DNA of 14,228 bases, taken from assembly GCA_002310235.1 (NCBI GenBank), contig DBYO01000028.1, positions 71,843-86,070 of the forward strand. Reading direction: 5' to 3'. Every line of letters begins with the position of its first letter. Within the stretch, counting starts at the first letter, position 1. This DNA comes from Bacteroidales bacterium UBA1184. GTDB lineage: Bacteria > Bacteroidota > Bacteroidia > Bacteroidales > ML635J-15. The notes under the pieces are model-generated. The model was not told the DNA's origin. It did no database searches and was given only the letters and a program-made list of their open reading frames with translations. The position numbers were made by a program, and so were the translations under genes. Shown here one piece after another: positions 5,385 to 12,480 of the stretch.

Positions 5385-7373
5385 ATGAAAAACATACTGA
5401 AAATCACTGCAATAGCAACAGCTCTCATAATGCTATCCGTCAACGCTTTCTCACAAAAAGGCAAAGACAGAGCCGAACTTGACGCGCAGTTCTTAGTATC
5501 AGCATACGAAATTACCGCAGGCGACTGTGTTTATTTCAACGATATGACTACCGGCAACCCTACCCATTGGCAGTGGACATTCGAAGGTGCCCAGACAACA
5601 ACATCAAACGAACAGCACCCACAAAATATCTGCTACTACTACCCTGGCACATATTCCGTAATACTTGAAGTTCAGAACGGCGCCGCGGTAAACACCGAAG
5701 TCATTCCCGAATGCATAACAGTGCTACCAAACACAGAAACACCAATCGCTGATTTCAGAGCCAATCTTACTACTATCCCCGAAAACAGCATTGTGCAGTT
5801 CACCAGCATATCGCAAAACGGACCTTTCGTAACGTACCAGTGGGCATTTGAAGGCGGAATGCCGGCAACATCAACCGACGAACGTCCAATGCCTATTACC
5901 TATCCGCATGCAGGACAGTACAATGTAGAACTCACCGTTACCGATATGAACGGCAACAGCGACACCGAGACCAAGAACTTCTATATCAATGTAGTCCCTG
6001 AGGCGACAACCCGCCCCGAAGCCAACTTCATGACAGATAGAACCTACATTGCTCCCGGTGATGCAGTAAACTTCATAGACCGCAGTAATGGCAACCCATA
6101 CATATGGCACTGGTTCTTCGAAGGCGCTGTTCCCACTACTTCAAATGAACAAAACCCAACTGGAATAATGTTCCCAATGCCAGGCACATATGACGTAGAA
6201 CTCGTCATCGAAAGCAATATGGGTCTCGATACTCTGCGCCGCGAAAACTATATCACCGTTGCAGCCACCGACCCATGCGTGGGAATTCCAGAGGCTGACT
6301 TCAAGGCATCGCCACGTCTTATCCGCTCAGGAACAAAGGTTTATTTCGAAGATCTTTCGACAAACAATCCTACAGCTTGGACATGGATATTTGAAGGTGG
6401 TTATCCAAACACCGCCGCTACTGCCAATATTATTAATGGTATAGAATACAACGCAGCAGGTTTTTACGATGTATATCACTCTGTCTCAAACGGATGCGGA
6501 GTAACAAACATTACCAAGGAAGACTATATAATGGTATTTTCGGGTCCAGTTCCACAATTCTGCGATACTATTACCAACATACGACCAAACGAAATCCCTC
6601 ATAGCCCACTAGTTAACGGATCATGGGGATTCGTAGGCGGACACAACGGACAGAGAACCAGAGTATATGCCGACAAATTCAAACAATATTCTTTCGAAAG
6701 AATTGACGCAATAATCGTTCCTGTTTTCAAGTCGCAGGCTGGCTCTTACAACTCGTATGTAACATTTTACATATGGGACGGCAACACATCAACCCCCGAC
6801 TCAATTCTTGCAGAAAAGAAAGTTTATCTCCGCGACATCCCCGAAAACTACAACTATGTTGTCGAATTCGACGATCCTGTCGCTGTTGACGGACCATTCT
6901 ATGTAGGATACAAAATCAACTACAACAACGGCACAAATGCCAACGGCGAAGGCGACTGGTTTGTTGTCAGCGTTGCTCCCAACAGAAGCGAAACTGGATC
7001 CAACACATTGTACGTAAAGAGCGGTGACACATGGCTCACAGCCTTCGAAAAGTTCGGCATAAGAACATCTTCAGCAATTCGTCCGGTAACCTGCATTACC
7101 GACATCGAAGACTACGCCGCCGACCACGAAATAAGCATCTACCCCAACCCAGCAAGCAGCATAGTAAATATCAACCTCGGCACCGTTGAATACGGCAAGG
7201 ACATAACCATTGATATATTCGACATGCTTGGTCGCAAGGTAAGCACGCAGACCCGCAACAGTAGCGAAGGCAGCATCGAACTTAACGTCGGCAGCTACAG
7301 CGAAGGTCTCTATTTCATAAAGATGAACATCGACGGACATAGCGTAACCGAAAAGGTTCTTATTGCCAGATAA
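5385..7373 (+). CDS. T9SS-secreted protein with four PKD domains
   Basis: A 662-residue surface or secreted protein. The start at ATG 5385 gives a standard signal peptide, MKNILKITAIATALIMLSVNAFSQ by segments 1-12 and 13-24. An in-frame upstream start at 5262 would put 41 residues before it and would precede the promoter. Four PKD-type beta domains follow at about 33-114, 121-203, 211-292 and 302-384. Each has a W-x-FEG core (HWQWTFEG, YQWAFEG, WHWFFEG, WTWIFEG), and repeats 1 and 3 share TTSNEQxP. Residues about 390-570 form a beta-rich domain I cannot assign. A T9SS type A sorting domain spans 583-662 (YPNPASS..GLYFIKM..KVLIAR). No enzyme signature is seen, so a binding or structural role is likely. 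The stop codon abuts the rnhA start. Confidence 0.92.
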   Translation: MKNILKITAIATALIMLSVNAFSQKGKDRAELDAQFLVSAYEITAGDCVYFNDMTTGNPTHWQWTFEGAQTTTSNEQHPQNICYYYPGTYSVILEVQNGAAVNTEVIPECITVLPNTETPIADFRANLTTIPENSIVQFTSISQNGPFVTYQWAFEGGMPATSTDERPMPITYPHAGQYNVELTVTDMNGNSDTETKNFYINVVPEATTRPEANFMTDRTYIAPGDAVNFIDRSNGNPYIWHWFFEGAVPTTSNEQNPTGIMFPMPGTYDVELVIESNMGLDTLRRENYITVAATDPCVGIPEADFKASPRLIRSGTKVYFEDLSTNNPTAWTWIFEGGYPNTAATANIINGIEYNAAGFYDVYHSVSNGCGVTNITKEDYIMVFSGPVPQFCDTITNIRPNEIPHSPLVNGSWGFVGGHNGQRTRVYADKFKQYSFERIDAIIVPVFKSQAGSYNSYVTFYIWDGNTSTPDSILAEKKVYLRDIPENYNYVVEFDDPVAVDGPFYVGYKINYNNGTNANGEGDWFVVSVAPNRSETGSNTLYVKSGDTWLTAFEKFGIRTSSAIRPVTCITDIEDYAADHEISIYPNPASSIVNINLGTVEYGKDITIDIFDMLGRKVSTQTRNSSEGSIELNVGSYSEGLYFIKMNIDGHSVTEKVLIAR

Positions 7374-7880
7374 ATGACAACAGAAAAGCCGACACCACAG
7401 CCGCCTGTAATAACCATATACACCGATGGCTCGTCGCGTGGCAATCCCGGTCCTGGAGGATTCGGCATTGTGCTTATGTGCGGACAATTCCGCAAGGACG
7501 TTGCCTGTGGGTACCGCCGTACCACCAACAACCGCATGGAACTGCTCGGTGTCATCACTGCCCTCGAAATGCTGAAAATTCCAAATTCGAACGTTACAAT
7601 CTACACCGATTCCAAATACGTTGCCGACGCAATAAACCAAAACTGGATTTATGGCTGGATAAAAAAAGGGTTCAACAAGGTTAAGAATCCCGACTTATGG
7701 TCAAGATTTGTTCGCATATACAAGCAACACAACGTAAAGTTCGTCTGGGTTAAAGGTCACGCCGACAACCAATACAACAACCGTTGCGATCAACTTGCAG
7801 TTGCAGCTGCAACAGGCAACAACCTGCTAGTAGATGAATATTTTGAAGCCAACGAAAACGAAAACACCTTGCAATTATAA
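7374..7880 (+). CDS. rnhA: Ribonuclease HI
   Basis: A 168-residue cytosolic endonuclease that cuts the RNA strand of RNA-DNA hybrids, such as Okazaki primers and R-loops. All catalytic residues are present: D18 (IYTDGSSRGNPGPGG), E56 (NRMEL), D79 (IYTDSKYV) and D139 (NNRCDQLA). H129 lies in the flexible loop (VKGHAD), and the basic handle is WIKKGFNKVKN. Size is slightly above the E. coli enzyme because of short extensions at both ends. The ATG follows the stop of the PKD surface-protein gene with no intervening base, so its ribosome-binding region lies inside that gene and translation is probably coupled. The next gene starts 3 bp after its stop. Confidence 0.97.
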   Translation: MTTEKPTPQPPVITIYTDGSSRGNPGPGGFGIVLMCGQFRKDVACGYRRTTNNRMELLGVITALEMLKIPNSNVTIYTDSKYVADAINQNWIYGWIKKGFNKVKNPDLWSRFVRIYKQHNVKFVWVKGHADNQYNNRCDQLAVAAATGNNLLVDEYFEANENENTLQL

Positions 7881-7883
7881 AAA

Positions 7884-8822
7884 ATGGCCAGTTTGTGCGA
7901 CATACTTAATATTGAACATCCGATAATCATGGCTCCCATGTTCCTCGTGAGTAACGAAGAAATGGTTGTCGCCGCCCTAGAATGCGGCATCACAGCAGCA
8001 ATCCCAGCCGCCAACTACCGCAAAAAAGGAGAACTTGCGCACGCAATCGCCAGCATCAAGGAGAAAACTCAAAAGCCATTCGGCATCAACCTGATCGTAA
8101 ACAAGTCGAACACCCGCTACAAACAACAACTTGCCGAAATCATTGAAGCAAAACCTGCATTTATAATCACATCACTCGGCAGTCCCAAGCAAGCTATAGA
8201 AATAGCTCATACAAACGGAATAAAGGTTTTCTGCGATGTGGTTGACATAAAGTTTGCCCAAAAAGTCGAAAGCCTTGGTGCGGATGCTATTATAGCGGTT
8301 AACTCGTCGGCTGGGGGACATTCGGGAATGCTCGCTCCCGAAGAATTAATGCCAGAACTTTTTACCAACTGCCACATACCTATTATATATGCAGGTGGCA
8401 TAGCCCGCAAGCAGGATGTTGACAAAGCATTGGGAATGGGTGCGGCAGGAGTTTCCGTCGGGACCATATTCATTGCCAGCAACGAATGCAAGGTTTCTGA
8501 CGAGTACAAAAAGGCTGTGATTGAATACGGAGCCAAGGACATTGTTATGACGCGTAAACTTTCTGGCAGTCCTACAGCAGTGATAAACACCCCCTATCTG
8601 CAAAAAATTGGTAACAAGCCCAACATATGGGAAAGGCTGATAAACAGCAACTCATCACTTAAAAAGTTGGCCAAGGCGATGATGATGAAAGCCGGCATGA
8701 AAAAACTCTACGACTCGGCATTCAAGGTAACATACAAGACCGTATGGTGCGCTGGCGTTGCAATAGAGCACGTACATAGCATCCGACCGATAAAGGAAAT
8801 AATTGCTGAGCTTACGGAATAA
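7884..8822 (+). CDS. Nitronate monooxygenase / FabK-like flavoprotein
   Basis: A 312-residue FMN-dependent TIM-barrel enzyme of the nitronate monooxygenase (2-nitropropane dioxygenase) family. This family also includes the enoyl-ACP reductase FabK. Visible signatures are HPIIMAPMF at the N-terminus, GADAIIAVNSSAGGHSG (133-148, with the family His at 146), the FMN-phosphate loop IIYAGGIA (167-174), and GAAGVSVGTIFIASNEC (186-202). Family members oxidise nitronates to carbonyl compounds or reduce enoyl-ACP. The sequence alone does not settle which applies here. The C-terminal part (about 250-312) is basic and helical. It lies 3 bp after rnhA and is probably cotranscribed with it. Confidence 0.88.
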   Translation: MASLCDILNIEHPIIMAPMFLVSNEEMVVAALECGITAAIPAANYRKKGELAHAIASIKEKTQKPFGINLIVNKSNTRYKQQLAEIIEAKPAFIITSLGSPKQAIEIAHTNGIKVFCDVVDIKFAQKVESLGADAIIAVNSSAGGHSGMLAPEELMPELFTNCHIPIIYAGGIARKQDVDKALGMGAAGVSVGTIFIASNECKVSDEYKKAVIEYGAKDIVMTRKLSGSPTAVINTPYLQKIGNKPNIWERLINSNSSLKKLAKAMMMKAGMKKLYDSAFKVTYKTVWCAGVAIEHVHSIRPIKEIIAELTE

Positions 8823-8862
8823 GTACAAATGCTATACATCGACATCATTTTGTAAATTTCTG

Positions 8863-8893
8863 TTTGATATCTCTTAAATATATCGTATTTTTG
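8863..8893 (+). promoter_or_regulatory. Promoter of the small toxin-antitoxin pair
   Basis: TTTG (8863-8866) and TATTTTTG (8886-8893) are separated by exactly 19 bp, a full match to TTTG-N19-TAnnTTTG. The antitoxin start is 28 bp after the -7 box. Confidence 0.8.
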
Positions 8894-8921
8894 TAATTGC
8901 AAATAATACTATACGGGAAAT

Positions 8922-9068
8922 ATGGAAATTCAGAAAGATATTATGTCAACCATTGAATATCAGCCTAATATTCGTCCCAAGACAGTAAGTGGAAATATGT
9001 CTGTTGATGAATATATTGCTCTCGTAAGAGAAGCTTTAGATAAGCGATATGAAAATATACAAGGTTGA
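8922..9068 (+). CDS. 48-residue antitoxin-like protein
   Basis: A short reading frame from ATG 8922 to TGA 9066-9068 encodes MEIQKDIMSTIEYQPNIRP and continues to SVDEYIALVREALDKRYENIQG. It is supported by the promoter just upstream, the intact start, and a 20-bp overlap with the next gene, a toxin-like ORF. The C-terminal amphipathic helix (about 27-44) is of the kind that antitoxins use to cap ParE/RelE toxins. No DNA-binding domain is evident at this length. I recognise no specific family, and the role is inferred from position, size and overlap. It is small enough to be missed by gene callers with a length cutoff. Confidence 0.72.
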   Translation: MEIQKDIMSTIEYQPNIRPKTVSGNMSVDEYIALVREALDKRYENIQG

Positions 9069-9318
9069 AGTTGCCCCGTCTGCTAAAGTTGATATAAATG
9101 AACTGGCAGACTTCCTATTTGAAAATATGTCACGGGAAGCAGCCTATCGTTATCTTGATACTATAGGACAAGAAATGCAATCTTTATCAATATTTGCAGA
9201 TTGTTTTAACGAAAGCCAATCTATTATAATAAAAAACATAAATCCATGTGCAAAGCGTATGGTATCTCACAACCATAAATGGACATATATGTATTCCATA
9301 TTGAAAATGACACTGTAA
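9049..9318 (+). CDS. ParE/RelE-like toxin, C-terminus frameshifted
   Basis: An 89-residue protein with the ParE/RelE layout: first strand KIYKVEVAPSAKVDINELADFL, two helices (ENMSREAAYRYLDTIGQEMQSL), then a strand region (KRMVSHNHKWTYMYSI). This superfamily inhibits gyrase (ParE) or cleaves mRNA (RelE). The frame then gives only LKMTL and stops. Another frame continues as HIENDTVIIDRLLKSK to a stop at 9357-9359, which matches the expected last strands of the fold. One missing T in TATTCC (about 9294-9297) explains the break, giving YMYFHIENDTVIIDR when restored. The gene may be inactivated, or there may be a sequencing error. It overlaps the antitoxin by 20 bp. Confidence 0.8.
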   Translation: MKIYKVEVAPSAKVDINELADFLFENMSREAAYRYLDTIGQEMQSLSIFADCFNESQSIIIKNINPCAKRMVSHNHKWTYMYSILKMTL

Positions 9319-9394
9319 TAATAGACAGGCTCCTAAAATCAAAGTTAATAACACAATAGTATCCTCGAAATACATTCAAAAATTCCCACTTTGT

Positions 9395-9415
9395 AACCTT
9401 TAGCTCGGCTTTGCC
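9395..9415 (+). repeat. AACCTTTAGCTC element with GGC-TTT-GCC hairpin
   Basis: The 12-mer AACCTTTAGCTC (9395-9406) also occurs exactly at 1399-1410 and 4135-4146, with a variant at 4614-4625. In each case a mini-hairpin follows at once. Here it is GGC-TTT-GCC (9407-9415). Confidence 0.6.
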
Positions 9416-9440
9416 AAATCGTAAATATTTTTTACTTTTG
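9410..9440 (+). promoter_or_regulatory. cdaA promoter, -33 box inside a repeat
   Basis: TTTG (9410-9413) and TACTTTTG (9433-9440) are separated by 19 bp. The TTTG is formed by the loop and first 3' stem base of the GGC-TTT-GCC mini-hairpin. The GTG start lies 17 bp after the -7 box, so the leader would be only about ten bases. Confidence 0.75.
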
Positions 9441-9457
9441 CGCTAAATTATAATAAG

Positions 9458-10291
9458 GTGCTGTTGTCGCTGATACATATCACAGTAATTGACATAATCG
9501 ACATTCTAATTGTCGCTTTCCTGCTATACAAGCTATACCAATTAATAAAAGGTACAGCCGCCATCAAGATATTCTTCGGGATTGCGATAGTTTACCTCGT
9601 ATGGTTACTCGTAAAAGCCCTGAAGATGGAACTTGTGGAAACCATTATGGGACAAGTAATTGGTGTCGGTGTAATTGCATTAATTGTGGTTTTCCAGCAG
9701 GAAGTCAGGCAGTTTCTTCTAATACTTGGCGACAAGTATTTCAAGCGAGGCTTTTTTGTCGGCAAAGTAAAGCTGCGCAACGACTTTTCACTCGAAGGTG
9801 TAGAAAGCATTGTGCAAGCCTGCATGGAAATGTCGGAAACAAAGACTGGTGCACTGATTGTCATAACACGCGAAACATCGTTGCAAACAATCATACAGAC
9901 AGGTGAAACCGTAAATGCCGATATTAACACACAGCTAATAAAGGCAATATTCTACAAAAACGCCCCACTCCACGACGGAGCAATGATTATAGAGAAAAAC
10001 AGAATTGTCGCAGCAAAGTGCATATTGCCGGTTTCACAGAATCCAAATCTACCCAACGAATATGGCTTGCGCCACCGCTCAGGACTAGGCATATCCGAAA
10101 CCTCCGACGCCATGGTTATAATCGTGTCGGAACAGTCGGGCAACATATCAATAGCCCAGAACGGACAGATCCACAAAGCCTCGGGCCGCGATTATCTGAA
10201 AAAAGCAATCCTCGCCTATCTGCGTAAAAAATCCGACAACAAAAAGGAACACAAAGCAGAACAGGAAGCAGAGAAGGTCGTTGAAGATTAG
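9458..10291 (+). CDS. cdaA: Membrane diadenylate cyclase CdaA
   Basis: A 277-residue c-di-AMP synthase that joins two ATP into cyclic di-AMP at the inner membrane. Three hydrophobic segments (about 8-30, 35-53, 64-80) precede a short linker helix and the DAC domain (about 100-255). The catalytic DGA motif is at 173-175 (LHDGAMII). The RHR motif is at 205-207 within GLRHRSGLGIS, where RHRAA/RHRSA is more usual. A charged lysine/glutamate tail (256-277) follows. I chose GTG 9458: no in-frame ATG lies between it and the promoter, and the product has normal CdaA length. The usual partners (cdaR, glmM, or folP in Bacteroidota) are absent here. A mini-hairpin overlaps the stop codon. Confidence 0.95.
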   Translation: MLLSLIHITVIDIIDILIVAFLLYKLYQLIKGTAAIKIFFGIAIVYLVWLLVKALKMELVETIMGQVIGVGVIALIVVFQQEVRQFLLILGDKYFKRGFFVGKVKLRNDFSLEGVESIVQACMEMSETKTGALIVITRETSLQTIIQTGETVNADINTQLIKAIFYKNAPLHDGAMIIEKNRIVAAKCILPVSQNPNLPNEYGLRHRSGLGISETSDAMVIIVSEQSGNISIAQNGQIHKASGRDYLKKAILAYLRKKSDNKKEHKAEQEAEKVVED

Positions 10292-10319
10292 CTTCGCTTA
10301 ACTAAAAGTAAGCTACGCT
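10290..10319. repeat. Two mini-hairpins at the cdaA stop
   Basis: AGC-TTC-GCT (10290-10298) contains GCTTCGC, the reverse complement of GCGAAGC, and overlaps the TAG stop of cdaA. AGC-TAC-GCT (10311-10319) is the inverse of the GTA-loop type. Both belong to the mini-hairpin family on the opposite strand. No T-run follows, so a terminator role is unproven. Confidence 0.55.
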
Positions 10320-10407
10320 GATTTAAAAATTCAAAGATTTAAAAATTCAAAGATTTAAAAATTCAAAGATTTAAAGATTCAAAGATTCAAAGATTTAAAA
10401 ATTTGAA
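10320..10407 (+). repeat. Eleven tandem octamers, RATTYAAA
   Basis: Eleven uninterrupted 8-bp units alternate GATTTAAA and AATTCAAA for the first seven, then run GATTCAAA, GATTCAAA, GATTTAAA, and AATTTGAA. The dimeric 16-bp unit is repeated three times perfectly. It is the longest of three octamer arrays in the window. Confidence 0.85.
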
Positions 10408-10412
10408 AACGC

Positions 10413-10451
10413 ACAGACTTTTAGCCTGTTAGCCTTTGAGCCAGCAAGCCT
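10413..10451. repeat. TAGCCTGTTAGCC dispersed repeat
   Basis: CTGTTAGCCTTT (10426-10437) is the exact reverse complement of AAAGGCTAACAG at 45-56 and 61-72. AGCCAGCAAGCCT (10439-10451) is a direct copy of 87-99. No gene lies in the 10292-10537 gap. Confidence 0.55.
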
Positions 10452-10463
10452 CTCTCCATTAAC

Positions 10464-10515
10464 AAAACTTTAACCATACAAAACGTTTCCACCCCATAAA
10501 AGTTTTCTAATTTCG
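10464..10515 (+). promoter_or_regulatory. Probable efflux-operon promoter and operator
   Basis: A nested dyad is centred near 10485: outer arms AAAACTTT (10464-10471) and AAAGTTTT (10499-10506), with the 8-bp palindrome AAACGTTT (10481-10488) in the middle and 9-10 bp on each side. A degenerate -7 box TAATTTCG (10508-10515, one mismatch to TAnnTTTG) follows directly. This is where a TetR operator would be expected. The A/T-rich context makes chance partly plausible. Confidence 0.45.
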
Positions 10516-10537
10516 CGGCAACTTAAATTACAAGTTT

Positions 10538-11167
10538 ATGATCGAAAAGGAAACCATACTCGAAGAGGTTGCAAAGATGTTCAACGCCAACGGTATCAAG
10601 CCAGTAACTATGGACAACATATCGATGGACATGAAAATCTCAAAGCGTACGCTCTACGAAATTTTCAAGGACAAGGACGACCTTGTGATGCAAGTCATGC
10701 AGCACGAGATGAAAAAAGCCGACGAGAAAATCAAAAAAATAATCTCCCAAAGCGACAACGTACTCGATGCAATATTCAGCATAGCCGAAGACAAGGTTCA
10801 GAACAATGTCAAGTCGAAGACGAACCCCAAAATGCTTGAAGACTTAATAAAGTACCACCCTGCAATATACTCGAATGCATACAAGAAAATAAGAGAGGAA
10901 ACCTACATCACAATATTCAAACTTGTAGAACGCGGCAAGATTGAAAACTATTTCAAGAAGGAAATCGATACAGACATTCTGATATTTACTTTACAGAAGC
11001 TTGTAAACGTGTACGAAAACGAACAGGAATTCGTAAAGAGCAAACCTCCTGTAGCTTTCCACCACACACTAACGATTCCAATCCTTCTAGGCATCTCGAC
11101 ACCGCAGGGACAGGAAATAATTAACGAAAAAATTAAAAAACTAATAAAAAGCAAAGATAACAAATGA
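10538..11167 (+). CDS. TetR-family transcriptional regulator
   Basis: A 209-residue cytosolic repressor. The N-terminal TetR helix-turn-helix (about 6-52) reads ETILEEVAKMFNANGIKPVTMDNIS, then MKISKRTLYEIFKDKDDLV in two further pieces. The rest (about 60-209) is an all-helical ligand and dimer domain with no recognisable ligand motif. It overlaps the TolC-family gene by 4 bp (ATGA) and is the first gene of an efflux operon, so it very likely controls its own transcription and that of the pump. The dyad at 10464-10506 is a candidate operator. The inducer cannot be read from the sequence. Confidence 0.92.
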   Translation: MIEKETILEEVAKMFNANGIKPVTMDNISMDMKISKRTLYEIFKDKDDLVMQVMQHEMKKADEKIKKIISQSDNVLDAIFSIAEDKVQNNVKSKTNPKMLEDLIKYHPAIYSNAYKKIREETYITIFKLVERGKIENYFKKEIDTDILIFTLQKLVNVYENEQEFVKSKPPVAFHHTLTIPILLGISTPQGQEIINEKIKKLIKSKDNK

Positions 11168-12471
11168 AAAGAAAGGCGTTAATTCTAACAGCAGCATTTT
11201 TACTGCTCACAGTAGCATATTCATTTGCTCAGAACGAGACGCAACAGGAAGGAGCGTTATCAATTTCACTAAAATCGGCACAAGACTACGCTGTAGAGCA
11301 CAACAAGACTCTGCAAAATTCAAGTCTAGAAATACAGAAAGCCGAAGCTGCAAAATGGGGTGCAATTGCCTCTATGCTTCCACAAGTGAGCGCTAGCCTC
11401 GGTTACTCAAACTATTGCGGATACGAAATGAATCTCGGTCCAATGTCAATGTCGATGCCGGCAACTGGAACCCTCGGAATTACCGCCTCGGTTGCACTCA
11501 CAGGACAGCAAATCATTGGCATACAAATGGCCGAAATGTCGAAGAGCCTCGCTGACATCACAAACCAGCAGTCAGAAGACGAAATACGCTACCAAGTTGC
11601 AAAAATTTACATGTCGATCCTGGTGATGCAAAACACCACTGAACTGCTCGAACGCAGCCTCGAAAACCTTGAAAGCCTGCAAGAAACAACACAAAATGCC
11701 GTTGATGTTGGCGCCGCCGAACAAACCGATGCCGACAAGCTGATGGTTCAGGTATTGTCGCTCCGCACAAGCATAAGCTCTACAAACAGGTCGCTCGAAA
11801 TGCTCGAAAACTCAATGCGCCTGCAACTTGGCTGCGGTGTAAATACAAAACTCACTCTCACTCAGACTGTTGACGACATCCTGAAGCCCGAAGCAATTCT
11901 CGCTCTGCAAAACGAAACCTTCAATGTGGAGAACAACTACAACTACCAGTTGCTCCAAGAAAACTCAAAACTGCTCAAGAAGCAGATTGACCTCAAAATT
12001 ATGGGTTATGTCCCGACCTTGAGCGCATACTACCAGTATTCGGGAAGAACATATTTCGGAAAGAAGGAAGGTTTCAACATGACGCCTCCAAACCTCATCG
12101 GTCTTACGCTTAATGTCCCGATATGGAGCAGCGGAAAGACTTGGTCGGATGTGAAGCAGGCAAAAATAGAATACGAGAAGTTCCAGAACACCATCGAAAC
12201 AACCCGCGATGCCCTCCTCGTTCAGGAACGCCAGCTGCGCTACAATGTAACCTCAAACTACGAAACCTACGAGGCTCAGAAACTTAACCTCGAAGTCACC
12301 GAGCGCGTATTTACCAACGTTTCGAACAAGTTTGAACACGGAATGGCATCAAGCCTTGAGCTCACAACCGCAAGCAGCGACATCATTTCGGCACAGAGCA
12401 ACTACATTTCGGCCGTGCTGAACCTCGTGAACGCACAGATAGAATTTGAACAACTGTTGAATAGAAAATAA
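11164..12471 (+). CDS. TolC-family outer-membrane efflux channel
   Basis: A 435-residue protein with a signal peptide (1-23, cut after SFAQ) and two outer-membrane-efflux (OEP) repeats, about 33-225 and 245-433. Each contains long heptad-rich helices (for example IYMSILVMQNTTELLERSLENL and VQERQLRYNVTSNYETYEAQ). The LxLxxAxxYAxxHN opening is typical. Such proteins form trimeric barrels that export substrates from the pump across the outer membrane. The gene begins within the tetR stop codon (ATGA overlap), and the adaptor lipoprotein starts 9 bp after it, so all are expected to be on one mRNA. Confidence 0.95.
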   Translation: MKRKALILTAAFLLLTVAYSFAQNETQQEGALSISLKSAQDYAVEHNKTLQNSSLEIQKAEAAKWGAIASMLPQVSASLGYSNYCGYEMNLGPMSMSMPATGTLGITASVALTGQQIIGIQMAEMSKSLADITNQQSEDEIRYQVAKIYMSILVMQNTTELLERSLENLESLQETTQNAVDVGAAEQTDADKLMVQVLSLRTSISSTNRSLEMLENSMRLQLGCGVNTKLTLTQTVDDILKPEAILALQNETFNVENNYNYQLLQENSKLLKKQIDLKIMGYVPTLSAYYQYSGRTYFGKKEGFNMTPPNLIGLTLNVPIWSSGKTWSDVKQAKIEYEKFQNTIETTRDALLVQERQLRYNVTSNYETYEAQKLNLEVTERVFTNVSNKFEHGMASSLELTTASSDIISAQSNYISAVLNLVNAQIEFEQLLNRK

Positions 12472-12480
12472 GTCAAAACA

